Notes under the pieces: model-generated
Told to the model about the DNA's origin: nothing
Database searches by the model: none
Seen by the model: only the letters and a program-made list of their open reading frames with translations
Made by a program: the position numbers and the translations under genes
From: Fimbriimonadales bacterium
GTDB taxonomy: Bacteria; Armatimonadota; Fimbriimonadia; Fimbriimonadales; ATM1
Direction: 5' to 3'
Assembly: GCA_025922995.1 (NCBI GenBank)
Contig: JAICGT010000107.1
Location: forward strand, 1-5,205
DNA length: 5,205 nucleotides
Shown here: positions 5,072 through 5,205 of the stretch, in pieces
How the letters are laid out: each line of letters starts with the position of its first letter
Position numbering within the stretch: position 1 is the stretch's first letter

Positions 5072-5205
5072 TTACCCGCCGAGCGTTTGCTTGGAGAGCA
5101 TCTTCCCGTCCCTGTCGACTTCGTAGACATAGGGCACACCCGTGGCCAGCTCGAGGGACACCACTTCATCGGGCGACAGGTTCTCCAGCGACATTACGAT
5201 CGACC
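5072..5205 (-). CDS. gpmA: 2,3-bisphosphoglycerate-dependent phosphoglycerate mutase, C-terminal end (5' truncated by window edge)
   Basis: The - strand frame entering at 5203 runs for 43 residues to a TAA (5072-5074). It reads SIVMSLENLSPDEV, then VSLELATGVPYVYEVD and ends SKQTLGG. This follows the end of GpmA residue by residue in plan (in E. coli SLRALVKYLDNMSEEEI, then TGVPLVYEFD and a YYLGN-like end). The window starts just after the catalytic HGNSLR region. Known: the enzyme interconverts 3- and 2-phosphoglycerate in glycolysis and gluconeogenesis in the cytoplasm, through a phosphohistidine. This protein stops right after the LGG position and so lacks the roughly 20-residue mobile tail of the E. 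coli enzyme; several bacterial GpmA proteins end here too. The stop is 12 nt before the CsgG-like ATG, which suggests one transcript. Confidence 0.88.
   Translation of the reverse strand, partial: SIVMSLENLSPDEVVSLELATGVPYVYEVDRDGKMLSKQTLGG

Overview
This is an ordinary-looking bacterial chromosomal window from a moderately GC-rich organism. It has no mobile element, CRISPR array, tRNA or rRNA that I can see. The two periplasmic-type proteins on the right, one CsgG/FlgT-like and one DUF6263-like, together with a short GpmA, suggest a diderm lineage. My tentative guess is an Armatimonadota-type or similar environmental bacterium, but the sequence alone does not settle this.

Layout: one gene end lies on the + strand at the left edge (1-165, C-terminus of a heavy-metal P1B-type ATPase). 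Everything else is on the - strand. Read in the direction of transcription, from right to left, the order is: the 3' end of gpmA (2,3-bisphosphoglycerate-dependent phosphoglycerate mutase; 5072-5205); a CsgG/FlgT-like exported protein 12 nt downstream (4190-5059); a perfect 9-bp hairpin (4141-4164); a small secreted DUF6263-like protein with a textbook ribosome binding site (3366-4088); a strong intrinsic terminator (3315-3348); a long dicarboxylate/amino-acid:cation symporter (1264-3072); a regulatory-looking AT-rich gap; and an EamA/DMT-family permease (177-1016) that converges on the ATPase with only 11 nt between the stop codons.

The genes probably form three transcription units: gpmA plus the CsgG-like gene (with or without the DUF6263-like gene), ending at the 3315-3348 terminator; the symporter; and the permease. 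No shared pathway is evident. The window combines central metabolism, two envelope proteins of unknown role and three membrane transporters.

The most unusual item is the symporter. All catalytic elements of the GltPh/EAAT fold are present. However, about 180 residues are inserted between TM1 and TM2, on the periplasmic side, and they consist of two tandem copies of a roughly 95-residue unit that align without gaps over 70 residues. Other points worth a second look are a cluster of TTGAC/GTCAA boxes upstream of the permease, the leader of the symporter (GTG start, no clear ribosome binding site, hairpin and an overlapping upstream frame), and a CsgG-like protein without the lipoprotein cysteine.
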